Below, piece after piece: positions 1 through 7,319 of a DNA stretch of 12,170 bases. Made by a program: the position numbers and the translations under genes. Under the pieces are notes generated by a model. The model did not search any database and was not told where the DNA came from. It was given only the letters and a program-made list of their open reading frames with translations. The number at the start of each line of letters is the position of its first letter. The stretch's first letter is position 1. Source of the stretch: Burkholderiales bacterium (GTDB taxonomy: Bacteria; Pseudomonadota; Gammaproteobacteria; Burkholderiales; UBA11063); the NCBI GenBank assembly GCA_026461645.1, contig JAPJMP010000030.1, positions 1-12,170 of the forward strand, given 5' to 3'.

Positions 1-97
1 TATGGTTTTCTAGTCCATTAATTCAGTGGTCAACTTTAGTTAATTCAGTGGTCACCAAAAAAGTTAACTGGTTGGTCACTTTCGAGTTAATTACGCA
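1..97. mobile_element. Terminus of an IS21-like insertion sequence (left copy, inward-facing end)
   Basis: Bases 1-97 are a perfect inverted copy of 12073-12169; identity stops after base 97, where the two flanks diverge, so the IS boundary is at 97/98. Read from the outer tip inward, the IS begins with TGCG, matching the 5'-TG...CA-3' tips usual for IS21-family elements. It holds imperfect direct repeats: TTAATTCAGTGGTCA occurs at 19-33 and 40-54, with a diverged third copy near 63-79, like the repeated transposase-binding sites of IS21-type ends. No istA/istB coding sequence is in the window; the body would extend to the left. Family assignment is by end structure only; the IS boundary itself is well supported. 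Confidence 0.75.
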
Positions 98-865
98 ATT
101 ATTGACTTGGAGTACAAACCCAACCGAATTATTTGGCTAAATAATGAACAATCTAAAATTAAAAACACAATATCAAATTTACTAAATAATGCATTTGAGG
201 CAGGTAAAAATAATTCAAATAATATAAAGTTAATGGTTGATTTGGAAAACAATAAAATTATTATATACGTACAAGATTTTGGCTGCGGGATCAATGAAAA
301 GGATTTAAATGATATTTTAAATGGTAAATCCCTCAAAATTAATGGCAATGGAATTGGACTATCTACTGCTCAAAAATTTATGATTTCTATAAACGGAACT
401 CTCTCCCTTGACTCAAATGACTCAGAAATTAATCACGGGACAATTATCAAGTTAGCGTTGCCATCTCTATCATTTTCAGAGCAATTTGCTACAAAAATTA
501 ATATATCTACAAAAAATATTATTATTGTTGACGATGACTCTAATATTATTAATTTCTGGCAGGAATACTTCCTATTTAATGCAAAGACCCGCAATGTAAT
601 GTATTTTATGAACTTTTCTTCATTAAAGGAGCATTTATCGCAAGAACCTAATACTAATGAGATAACATATCTATTAGATTATAATATTCTAGGCGAAAAG
701 ATAACTGGGATTGATATAATAAAAGACTTTGGCTTAAAAAATGTTTATTTAATCACAAATTATGCGGAAGACGTAAAATTACAAGATGAAATAAAATCAC
801 TTCCTCTCAAATTAGTACCCAAAACCATGCTGCCAATCATGCTAAGAAATCAAGCTATTTATTAG
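98..865 (+). pseudogene. 5'-truncated hybrid histidine kinase (HATPase + receiver domain fragment)
   Basis: The reading frame enters from the IS end and gives 255 kinase residues ending at TAG 863-865. Numbered from base 98, the fragment opens at the N-box of a GHKL ATPase domain (NLLNNAFEAG, about 27-36), followed by the G1 box (DFGCG, 60-64) and G2 box (GNGIGLS, 83-89). A receiver domain follows: a strand with the acidic triad DDD (145-147), the phospho-acceptor Asp in LLDYN (194), the switch Thr in ITNY (221) and the conserved Lys in VPKT (242). The sensor region and the HisKA dimerisation/phospho-acceptor histidine domain are missing, removed at the IS boundary. A TTG at 107 could in principle start translation but has no ribosome site. 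As seen it should not be an autonomous kinase. It converges on the tra operon and is not part of it. The cognate signal and partner cannot be told. Confidence 0.85.
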
Positions 866-925
866 TACACTAGGACTTATAAATGCCATAAAAATAGCTA
901 GTATCTATAATTCACAAACCCCAAG

Positions 926-945
926 AAAAAACCGGCAAAAGCCGG
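926..945 (-). terminator. Rho-independent terminator at the end of the tra operon
   Basis: On the minus strand a G+C-rich stem CCGGC-TTTT-GCCGG (945 to 932) is followed at once by six T (931-926). It lies 51 bases past the stop of the last minus-strand gene (996), the expected place for the operon terminator. In the plus direction the tail after the stem is CTATTTCC, a poor U-tract, so it would only weakly stop readthrough from the kinase fragment. Confidence 0.85.
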
Positions 946-995
946 CTATTTCCTACTATGCCTTTCTTAACCACAAGAAAGTGAATCATCAATTC

Positions 996-1205
996 TTAAT
1001 TCTCGTGATATACATTGCAGACCAAAGAATTATTTATGAGATCATTCGAATCTTCATCTAAATCTTTTAACGTAGTAATTTGCCGCTTATTTAAACAACT
1101 TATTTGCAATAGGTCTGATCCTAACACTTCATCTTTTGGCATAACTAACTTCAACACTAAAAAATAAGCTATCCCAAATCCAAAAAATACAAATAAAATA
1201 TCCAT
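996..1205 (-). CDS. Small membrane protein, last gene of the tra operon (unknown function)
   Basis: This ORF encodes 69 aa. The N-terminus (residues about 2-21) is a strongly hydrophobic segment that should span the inner membrane. It is followed by a polar, acidic tail of about 48 residues containing Cys37 and Cys64. The ATG at 1205 is preceded by GGAG seven bases upstream. The gene starts 63 bases after the traG stop and lies between traG and the operon terminator, on the same strand. I recognise no family. In other F-like systems small membrane genes after traG include entry-exclusion proteins (traS-type), but there is no sequence match here that would justify the name. The ribosome site and placement support it as a real gene. 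Confidence 0.6.
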   Translation of the reverse strand: MDILFVFFGFGIAYFLVLKLVMPKDEVLGSDLLQISCLNKRQITTLKDLDEDSNDLINNSLVCNVYHEN

Positions 1206-1212
1206 TTTAATA

Positions 1213-1216
1213 CTCC
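1213..1216 (-). promoter_or_regulatory. Ribosome binding site of the 69-aa membrane protein
   Basis: GGAG on the minus strand with a 7-base spacer (TATTAAA) to the ATG at 1205. It is the main evidence that this small ORF is translated from that start. Confidence 0.6.
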
Positions 1217-1268
1217 AGTTTATGACTATATGTTACACCAACTCAGTATTTAGAGTCAAATTTTTCAA

Positions 1269-3881
1269 TTATTTGCTCTCTGTGGTTTTATTCTTAGCAT
1301 ATTTGATTGCTTCTTTTGTGATTTCTGCATCAGGATTTTCTTTAGTTCTATTGTCACCAGCAATAGAACTAATAACATCGGCAGTAATACCAATCGACCG
1401 AATAGCCTGCTTTGAAAATTCTTGAGCTGGATCATAATTTTCCAGATTTTTATTAAATTCATGTTTTACTGGATCATCGTGAATTTTATCAATTGCTTTA
1501 TTTAGAGAACTCATATCTGTATTATTAGCTACCACGCTTGCATGTGCATTTGATTTTGCTTCTATATTTTGTTTAGTAGCTTGGCTATCAACATCTTTTA
1601 CATTGTAGTGCGCCCCCATATCTACACCAAACTGTTGTTGAACATATCCTCCAACAAATTGCTCTGCCTCATTGCGCAACTGACCATCAGACATATCATT
1701 TGAACGCATTCCTTGAGAATGTAGATATTGTTGAAATGCACCATCAAGATTGCTCTTAATGCCAACCCCGTCTGATTGAATTTTATTTAATGCTTGACTT
1801 GTACTGAGAGTATCAGCAATATTTTTTGAACTTGATTGGCTTAAGCTGCTTCCAGTTCTAAATGTATCCGCAATACTAGCATCTGAACTACTGGTATATT
1901 TATCAGATATTGACTGCAACTCTTTCATGTTATTTTGTAATAATGATTGCTCTCTTGCTGAAATTGCAACCCCACTACCCATTGCAGATAATCCACCTTG
2001 CACACTCGTGGAAAGCTGTTCTGCACGCTGTAAATCCTTACTGATTTGATTATCAAATCCAGCAGATGCACCATGCGAACCGCTGACTCCAGACTGTAAG
2101 TTATGAATACTGTCACGTAATTTACCATATTGTTGACTCATTTGCCCTGATTCACTATGTAGGCTATTTAACTGGTTGGATAACTGCCTTTGTGCCATAG
2201 TATTATAATCTACACTAATTGGCATGGAAACTTGAGTTGATTTTGCTGATTGCTCATATAGCATACCACCTATATTTGCTGAAGTACCAGTTGCTGTTCT
2301 ATCGTTAATTTGTGGTGACCCCATAGTCATATCTAAAGCATTATTAAATTTATTACCACTTAAACTATTAAAATTTTGGTTATTATAACTTGAATTATCC
2401 ATTTGTGTATTACCCATGCTCAGATTACCTTTAGCCATATCGCCAGCAGCGGATGTAGCAGTTCCCTTGCCAGGATCGGTAGCATGTCCAAATAGCCCTG
2501 TTATCGCCATATCAGAGCCACTTATTAAGGCGTATGCCAGTACAGGAACTGACATTGATAACCAGTTAGCAGCAGCCACAACATTAGCATTTAGATTATA
2601 CATATTAGTAGCGGTTAATAAATTGAGTCCATTTGTAGCAGCGATTGATACAGTAGAACTTTGTCCATACCAATTAATCCCCCAGCTTAATACCTCATAT
2701 ACAAATGGAATAGCATTTATTGTAGCACTAAATTTTATATATTTAATTACTACACTAAATGAGCTTGCAAGAAGTGCATAAAATACCATGAATGGATACA
2801 ACATATATAAAAGCTGTTCCGCAAAATTTTTCAATGCAGGTACAATCCTTGCTGCTTGAGTACCAGATAATTCTCCACCAGCTTTATATTGCTGAAACTG
2901 CTGAGCATCGTAAGCAGATAATGCTATTGATGAATTATTAACTTGCGTAGCATTACTTTGTATTGCTTTATATGCTATATTCATTGCTATTGCCTGTTTC
3001 ATTGCATCTGATGCACTAGAGCTAATATCAAGAAACTGTGCTGCCGTTGCATTTCCAGCAGCTACAAAATTATCAATTATAGTTTGATTCCCAGAAAATC
3101 CTGCCAGTTTAGCAAAATAGGCTAAATATGAGTTACTGTTAGTGCTCCAAACAACTTTTAGTGCGTTGATAGCTGCCCAGCAATCAACAATGCTTTGGAC
3201 ACCATTATTATCAACTTGAGCAACGAATCTAGCCTGTTGAATATTTTGCCATTGACTTGAGAAAAATCCAATAATATCTGTGGCTTGTGTCAATGATGTC
3301 ATACCTCCTTGCGAATAGGCAATCGGTAATCCACAATTCCCAAAGTAATTTTGTAAATTCTGGTCAAATACTGGATCACCTGTACTAGCACTAGGCAAGG
3401 TTGAGACAAAATTAGCCCCAAATGCCATACCTGATTTAGTATAACTTAATGAGGGATCACCACTAGAACCGGTTTGAAAATATCGCTCATAACCTTGTAT
3501 AATCCCATAAAATAGTTGAGAAGTATAGCTATTAATTAGTACCATTCCTAGTGGTATTGAATTTCTAGCTGGAGTTGATATAACTTTTGGTGAATTAGTC
3601 ATTACATCCTGAATAACTATATCTCTTGGCGTTCCAATATAAACAAATATCGTAGCTAACAAATAAAATCGGATAAAAAACATCAAATCAAGCGGTCTAT
3701 TGGGATTGGTTGTAGTAATTCCGACAGCATTAAATAAAAACAATAGTATCGTAGTAATACCCGCCAGTTTCACCATGCTCTTTATTAGCCCACCTCCAAA
3801 GAATGAGCTAATCGACATTAAAGTTTCATATACAATATCCTGGTTACCATAAGTATAGATTATAAAGGGTGTTGTTGCCAT
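1269..3881 (-). CDS. traG: Conjugal transfer mating-pair stabilisation protein TraG
   Basis: The 870-aa protein has the layout of F TraG (about 940 aa). An N-terminal membrane part has hydrophobic segments near residues 35-54 and 66-83, then a long loop with a Cys pair (C183, C234), then a second cluster near 356-381, 387-403 and 434-455. From about 470 to the end runs a long hydrophilic Ser/Gln/Asn-rich tail with little hydrophobicity. In the F system the N-terminal part is needed for pilus assembly and the C-terminal periplasmic part for mating-pair stabilisation, and in F and its relatives also for entry-exclusion recognition. The ATG at 3881 has GAGG eight bases upstream. The gene follows ssb by 33 bases. 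In F the order is traH-traG with nothing between; here ssb separates them. The tail is low-complexity and would diverge quickly, so the family call rests on the N-terminal membrane pattern and on context. Confidence 0.88.
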   Translation of the reverse strand: MATTPFIIYTYGNQDIVYETLMSISSFFGGGLIKSMVKLAGITTILLFLFNAVGITTTNPNRPLDLMFFIRFYLLATIFVYIGTPRDIVIQDVMTNSPKVISTPARNSIPLGMVLINSYTSQLFYGIIQGYERYFQTGSSGDPSLSYTKSGMAFGANFVSTLPSASTGDPVFDQNLQNYFGNCGLPIAYSQGGMTSLTQATDIIGFFSSQWQNIQQARFVAQVDNNGVQSIVDCWAAINALKVVWSTNSNSYLAYFAKLAGFSGNQTIIDNFVAAGNATAAQFLDISSSASDAMKQAIAMNIAYKAIQSNATQVNNSSIALSAYDAQQFQQYKAGGELSGTQAARIVPALKNFAEQLLYMLYPFMVFYALLASSFSVVIKYIKFSATINAIPFVYEVLSWGINWYGQSSTVSIAATNGLNLLTATNMYNLNANVVAAANWLSMSVPVLAYALISGSDMAITGLFGHATDPGKGTATSAAGDMAKGNLSMGNTQMDNSSYNNQNFNSLSGNKFNNALDMTMGSPQINDRTATGTSANIGGMLYEQSAKSTQVSMPISVDYNTMAQRQLSNQLNSLHSESGQMSQQYGKLRDSIHNLQSGVSGSHGASAGFDNQISKDLQRAEQLSTSVQGGLSAMGSGVAISAREQSLLQNNMKELQSISDKYTSSSDASIADTFRTGSSLSQSSSKNIADTLSTSQALNKIQSDGVGIKSNLDGAFQQYLHSQGMRSNDMSDGQLRNEAEQFVGGYVQQQFGVDMGAHYNVKDVDSQATKQNIEAKSNAHASVVANNTDMSSLNKAIDKIHDDPVKHEFNKNLENYDPAQEFSKQAIRSIGITADVISSIAGDNRTKENPDAEITKEAIKYAKNKTTESK

Positions 3882-3914
3882 TGATCCATCCTCAGATTTA
3901 TAATACCTTCATAA

Positions 3915-4328
3915 CTATTCTGCGCCTACTGCCACACGCTGTTGCTCAGAGATTGCAGAATCATCAGATATATCACAATCTTCATGTACCTCAGCCGATA
4001 CTTCTTGCGTTGAATCATGTTCATTCCGATTTAAAATTTTAATAGAGTGCGCATATAACCGTTGCACAGCCACTACTACATTAGCATTATTCGTATATGC
4101 ACTTACATCAGGAAATCCCTCAACAAAAACTTTATACCCTTTTTTAGCATAAGTAGTAGCAATCTCTGCTAACTTCCCGTTGCAACTTACATCTACCCAA
4201 TCAGTTCTAGGTTTGTCCTTATTACCCACAGATACAGCAACAGAAAATGTTACAAATGAATTACCATATTTATCATTGCGTGACTCTGGATCACGTCCCA
4301 AATTACCAATAATAGTTAGTCGTTTCAT
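3915..4328 (-). CDS. ssb: Single-stranded DNA-binding protein (OB fold)
   Basis: The 137-aa protein begins with a typical SSB start (MKRLTIIGNLGRDPE) and keeps the family landmarks: FVTFSVAVS (25-33), TDWVDVSCNGKLAE (42-55) with the base-stacking Trp44, then YAKKGYKVFVEG (60-71). These correspond to the OB-fold strands that wrap single-stranded DNA. After about residue 100 comes a short acidic, disordered tail containing DCDISDDS. The protein ends in VAVGAE and lacks the DDDIPF-like tip through which bacterial SSBs recruit replication and repair proteins. The start has a strong AAGGAG site. It lies 33 bases after the traH stop and 33 bases before traG, so it is co-transcribed with the T4SS. 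A role in protecting incoming or outgoing single strands during transfer is the natural inference. Plasmid-borne ssb genes are known, but this position inside traH-traG is unusual. Confidence 0.95.
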   Translation of the reverse strand: MKRLTIIGNLGRDPESRNDKYGNSFVTFSVAVSVGNKDKPRTDWVDVSCNGKLAEIATTYAKKGYKVFVEGFPDVSAYTNNANVVVAVQRLYAHSIKILNRNEHDSTQEVSAEVHEDCDISDDSAISEQQRVAVGAE

Positions 4329-4334
4329 AATGTG

Positions 4335-4340
4335 CTCCTT
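4335..4340 (-). promoter_or_regulatory. Strong ribosome binding site of ssb
   Basis: AAGGAG on the minus strand, six bases before the ATG at 4328. It is the closest match to the Shine-Dalgarno consensus that I found in the operon, suggesting ssb is translated well compared with its neighbours. Confidence 0.7.
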
Positions 4341-4361
4341 CTAAAAAATAAAAAATCTAAA

Positions 4362-5870
4362 TTAATGGTTATTAAAAGCTTTTGCAAACTGTATTTTTTG
4401 TACCAAACTTGGGCTATACATACTTTGTGCCATAGATCGTAAAAAATTTGTTTCTTGAATAATTTCAACTGGACTATGTCGCATATATTTTTGAGAGTCT
4501 GAATTAAGTTTGTTTTGAATCATCTCAATGTTATGGGCTAATGTTTCAACAGCAGATTTTGCATCGTCATTATTTTTAACATTCTTTGCAGATACCGCAG
4601 CTTGTGCTAAACGTAGTGCTTCACCGACCATTGCTTGTGTTAGCATAAATGCGATTTCGCTTGAATATTGCCCTAAAATAGCTTGAATCTGGTTACTAAG
4701 CCCAGCATCTGCACACGCTTGAGCCATTTGAAAAATTGGAATCGGTGACATTGCTATTAGCTTTTTATCATCACTCGATAATGGTGTAGCAGTGACAAAC
4801 GCAGCTTGCACGTGAGCAACCATCGTTAAAACTTGCTCTTTGAAACCCTGTGCTAATTGAGTTTTGGGCGCAACAGCATTAAAATTTACGCATTCTTTCG
4901 GAGCAGTTGGATCAAAATTTGTAGTACAGTTATATACTATTTGCCCACTTGGCATATTTTCATAAAAATTCTCAACCTTCATAAGTGGTTCATATGCTTT
5001 TGGTTTAGTAGTTAAACCGGTACTATCTTGTGGCGTGATTACTACATCACCAGTCAATGACATTATTAGGTTTGCTAAATCTTGTACATTTTTAGGATTT
5101 GCGGTACAAGTAGTACAATTGACATCATTTATACTTTGTATTCCACGCCAAATTACAGAACCATAAGTGTTTGCTATTTGTTGTTTTATCATGCCATACT
5201 TATCATTTCCAGCTATTGTCGGATTAAGAACACCGTGTGCATTATTCGCCCAATCATTAAACGTTTGACTCCACGAATTAATTTGGGAACTAATATTTGT
5301 TCCACTATTACCAGAAACAGTGTTATTAGTCATTGCTCCAGTCGCATCAACACTATTTGCTTGTGATAATCCCGTCAAGTTTCCTAATGCTTGACCACTA
5401 TAATTACCAGCCATAGCTCCCAAATATGTACCAACTTGACATGAATTGCTGGCAGTATTTAATAAATTCTGAGCTGAGTCAAAAAATGACATAATAGACC
5501 CAGCTAAATTTGGTGAAATAGCCTTTAATGCATTAATGAAAATTAGTGGTGCTGCTGTAATTAAAGCATTTTGCAAAAAAGCCATTAATTGATCTGTATT
5601 ACTTAGATAGGAAAATGCCCCAGAATAGAAATTAATGTTTCCACATGTTGCATTAAAACTTGGTGGAGTGAATGAAACCGGTTGCAATGTGGTTGATTGG
5701 CTTCTAGTTGAAAATCCACCGCCACTAAAAATATTTGCCGATTGCGTCTGTACCACAGTTGCAGCATTTCCAGTAGCAGAAATATTACTATAAAAATCAC
5801 TCATTGCTTGGTTTACATCAGCCAAACTTGCAAATGGAATTATGCTAATAACTAACAACAATTTTTTCAC
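4362..5870 (-). CDS. traH: Conjugal transfer pilus assembly protein TraH
   Basis: The 502-aa periplasmic protein is slightly longer than F TraH (about 460 aa). It starts with a Sec signal peptide (MKKLLLVISIIPFASLA, probable cleavage near residue 17). The mature N-terminus carries family-typical sequence: MSDFYSNISATGN (23-35), then a glycine-rich FSGGGFSTR (48-56). Cysteines at 76 and 144, plus a CTTC pair (252/255), could form disulfides. The C-terminal third is predicted helical and polar, in keeping with the coiled coil of F TraH. The start codon is GTG at 5870, with AGAAGA about five bases upstream. TraH works with TraF, TraU, TraW and TrbC-type proteins in pilus extension and retraction. 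It follows the 57-aa small gene by 43 bases and precedes ssb by 33. Confidence 0.93.
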   Translation of the reverse strand: MKKLLLVISIIPFASLADVNQAMSDFYSNISATGNAATVVQTQSANIFSGGGFSTRSQSTTLQPVSFTPPSFNATCGNINFYSGAFSYLSNTDQLMAFLQNALITAAPLIFINALKAISPNLAGSIMSFFDSAQNLLNTASNSCQVGTYLGAMAGNYSGQALGNLTGLSQANSVDATGAMTNNTVSGNSGTNISSQINSWSQTFNDWANNAHGVLNPTIAGNDKYGMIKQQIANTYGSVIWRGIQSINDVNCTTCTANPKNVQDLANLIMSLTGDVVITPQDSTGLTTKPKAYEPLMKVENFYENMPSGQIVYNCTTNFDPTAPKECVNFNAVAPKTQLAQGFKEQVLTMVAHVQAAFVTATPLSSDDKKLIAMSPIPIFQMAQACADAGLSNQIQAILGQYSSEIAFMLTQAMVGEALRLAQAAVSAKNVKNNDDAKSAVETLAHNIEMIQNKLNSDSQKYMRHSPVEIIQETNFLRSMAQSMYSPSLVQKIQFAKAFNNH

Positions 5871-5913
5871 AATATCTTCTTAAATCGTTAAATAATATAA
5901 AATACTTGTCATC

Positions 5914-6087
5914 TTAGTTTTTAAACCTTCTAAAATTAACTATGTGTCGAAATGTAGACATAGACATCCCTACTTTGTTATCTAATTGTGATTTAATCTC
6001 ATCATTTACCTGTTTATACCTACGTGAGTTCTCGATATATTTATCAATTAAACCTAAAATTACTTTTGTCCGGTTTGATTTATCCAT
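5914..6087 (-). CDS. 57-aa basic small protein between traF and traH (possible HTH)
   Basis: A minus-strand ORF of 57 aa (ATG at 6087, TAA at 5914-5916) fills most of the space between traF and traH. It has its own ribosome site, GGGGA six bases upstream, and starts 18 bases after the traF stop. The protein is basic: 13 Lys/Arg against 6 Asp/Glu. It begins MDKSNRTKVILGLIDKYIEN. The C-terminal half, with YKQVNDEIKSQL followed by VGMSMSTFRHIVNFRRFK, could form two helices joined by a turn, with a recognition-helix-like STFRHIVNFRR. This HTH reading is inference. It has no signal peptide and no membrane segment, so it is probably cytoplasmic, unlike both neighbours, which are exported. I recognise no named family. 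It may be a small regulator of the element or an orphan of an inserted module. Confidence 0.65.
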   Translation of the reverse strand: MDKSNRTKVILGLIDKYIENSRRYKQVNDEIKSQLDNKVGMSMSTFRHIVNFRRFKN

Positions 6088-6093
6088 CTATAG

Positions 6094-6098
6094 TCCCC
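6094..6098 (-). promoter_or_regulatory. Ribosome binding site of the 57-aa small gene
   Basis: GGGGA on the minus strand with a six-base spacer to ATG 6087. It supports translation of an ORF too short for common gene-calling thresholds. Confidence 0.6.
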
Positions 6099-6105
6099 AT
6101 GATTT

Positions 6106-6885
6106 TCATTCATCAATTTTTACTGGCATATCTGACTTCAAATACTCATTTGTATATGCTGTACCAGATATAAACAATGCTTGTATACGTTTCATTATCT
6201 CATCAAAGTGTAAGTATCCATAACCAATTGGTACTGCTTTCCTAGTTGTAGAGTCAAACGCTATTAATGCACCTGGTTTAGTTACTCCTAAATTAGCAGA
6301 GAATCCATTATCCGGTAAAGTATTAGAAAATTCTGGCAACTGTGAACCATCCATACTAATGGCAACTACATGAATCCCATATGTAGCCTCTAAACGCTTT
6401 ATCTCACTGGCTTCTACCTCACAATATTTACAATCTTTCGCAAAAAAATAAAATATTCCATATTTCCTAACAATTTCCGCATTCTGAAGCCTAGCCTTGT
6501 CAAGATCTTGTTGTATCCCACTACCACTAGTTGCTTGCAATGAAATACGAGAATTTGGGTCTTGCCAATTTTGTGTTGCTGCAAGCATTGCCAATTTGGC
6601 TGATTTATCTGACACTAATTGCATTGCATTCCTATAATCCTTAACATTTTCTGGACTTGGATTAATAATTGCCTTTGCCTCTAATTCATCATATTCAGCT
6701 TTAACTTCATCCAATAATTGCTTGTATGATTTATATTGCTCTTGCACAGGTTGAGATGCAATTTGTGGAGGTCTTTCATAATAAAACCATCCTCGTTCTA
6801 CATCCTCAGAAGCATAACCCATATTACATTTAGCAACTAATACTAAAATAGTGAGAATGCTTTGCCTAATATTTGATTTTTGCAT
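6106..6885 (-). CDS. traF: Conjugal transfer protein TraF (periplasmic, thioredoxin-fold, CxxC)
   Basis: The 259-aa exported protein has a signal-like hydrophobic segment at about 9-19. Just after it comes the family signature RGWFYYERPP (31-40), the equivalent of the GW..Y motif of TraF. A helical region (50-140) leads into a thioredoxin-like domain: FYFFAKDCKYCEVEA with Cys152-x-x-Cys155, a strand HVVAISMDG (172-180), and TKPGALIAFD (202-211) with a likely cis-Pro204. F TraF itself lacks the active CxxC while its companion TrbB has it. This protein keeps the pair, so it may be an active thiol oxidoreductase or isomerase acting on Cys-rich T4SS parts. The ATG at 6885 overlaps the S26 peptidase gene by 43 bases and has GGA six bases upstream. 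The next ATG, at residue 22, would remove the signal peptide, so the longer start is preferred. TrbB is the main alternative name; the GWFYYE motif favours TraF. Confidence 0.9.
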   Translation of the reverse strand: MQKSNIRQSILTILVLVAKCNMGYASEDVERGWFYYERPPQIASQPVQEQYKSYKQLLDEVKAEYDELEAKAIINPSPENVKDYRNAMQLVSDKSAKLAMLAATQNWQDPNSRISLQATSGSGIQQDLDKARLQNAEIVRKYGIFYFFAKDCKYCEVEASEIKRLEATYGIHVVAISMDGSQLPEFSNTLPDNGFSANLGVTKPGALIAFDSTTRKAVPIGYGYLHFDEIMKRIQALFISGTAYTNEYLKSDMPVKIDE

Positions 6886-7319
6886 ATCAATCCAAATTCT
6901 TTATACCTACTATCAAAAGACTTATCACTCGTTCCACGAACAAAGTAACAGCCCTTTGGTATCACCAATGATTTATCCGTAATTGGGTGAACTATACCCC
7001 AAGTAGTCTTTTGTTCATTTACATAACAACAAAATTTATTATCTATATATAGCCCTGCACCATTGCGTTTCACGCTACTTCCTGCAATTCCAGCAACCAA
7101 TTTAATCAATTGAACATTATTTGGCATATTTGGTAAGCCTTTACTATAAGCAACTACGAAATCATTAACATTTAATTGTTTATCATCTACCTTTACAAGA
7201 AATAAATGCTCAGGAAGAGAATGAGTAAAATTAATGACAATCCGGTAATAATTTAACAATATAGCCCCTAAAATTACACCCAATGAATATAGTACTAACC
7301 ATTTATTGTTTAGCAGCAT
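6843..7319 (-). CDS. S26-family signal peptidase of the conjugation system (TraF/TrhF-type)
   Basis: A membrane-anchored serine peptidase of the type that matures conjugative pilin or other exported substrates. From ATG 7319 it has 158 aa: a transmembrane segment at about 6-23, then NFTHSLPEHLFLVK with the catalytic Ser34 in the S-x-P context, then QLIKLVAGIAG with the general-base Lys73. Near the C-terminus DSRY (136-139) matches the S26 box with Asp-Ser-Arg. It lies between trbI and traF; in SXT/R391- and IncHI-type systems an S26 peptidase gene (trhF) follows traC in the same way. Start choice: the frame is open to GTG 7403 and ATG 7370, but those overlap trbI by 101 and 68 bases. ATG 7319 overlaps by 17 and gives a compact protein, though without a clear ribosome site, so coupling to trbI translation is likely. 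ATG 7370 has a distant GGA and remains possible. Confidence 0.88.
   Translation of the reverse strand: MLLNNKWLVLYSLGVILGAILLNYYRIVINFTHSLPEHLFLVKVDDKQLNVNDFVVAYSKGLPNMPNNVQLIKLVAGIAGSSVKRNGAGLYIDNKFCCYVNEQKTTWGIVHPITDKSLVIPKGCYFVRGTSDKSFDSRYKEFGLICKNQILGKAFSLF

Noticed and set aside
102..130. TTGACT that could be a -35 box just inside the left IS end
   Set aside because: No acceptable -10 box at 16-18 bases, and the bases are codons of the kinase fragment.
91..348. Minus-strand ORF of 85 aa opposite the kinase ATPase domain
   Set aside because: Antisense to conserved N- and G-box codons; no ribosome site and no recognisable protein.
1222..1425. Plus-strand ORF of 67 aa with a hydrophobic start near the traG 3' end
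   Set aside because: It overlaps the traG C-terminus on the opposite strand and would run against the operon; no ribosome site was seen.
2416..2781. Plus-strand ORF of 121 aa inside traG
   Set aside because: It lies wholly antisense to the traG membrane region; its hydrophobic look mirrors the coding strand. No ribosome site or family likeness.
5942..6223. Plus-strand ORF of 93 aa opposite the traF-traH junction
   Set aside because: It is antisense to the end of traF and to the 57-aa gene, has no ribosome site, and its composition fits a shadow frame.
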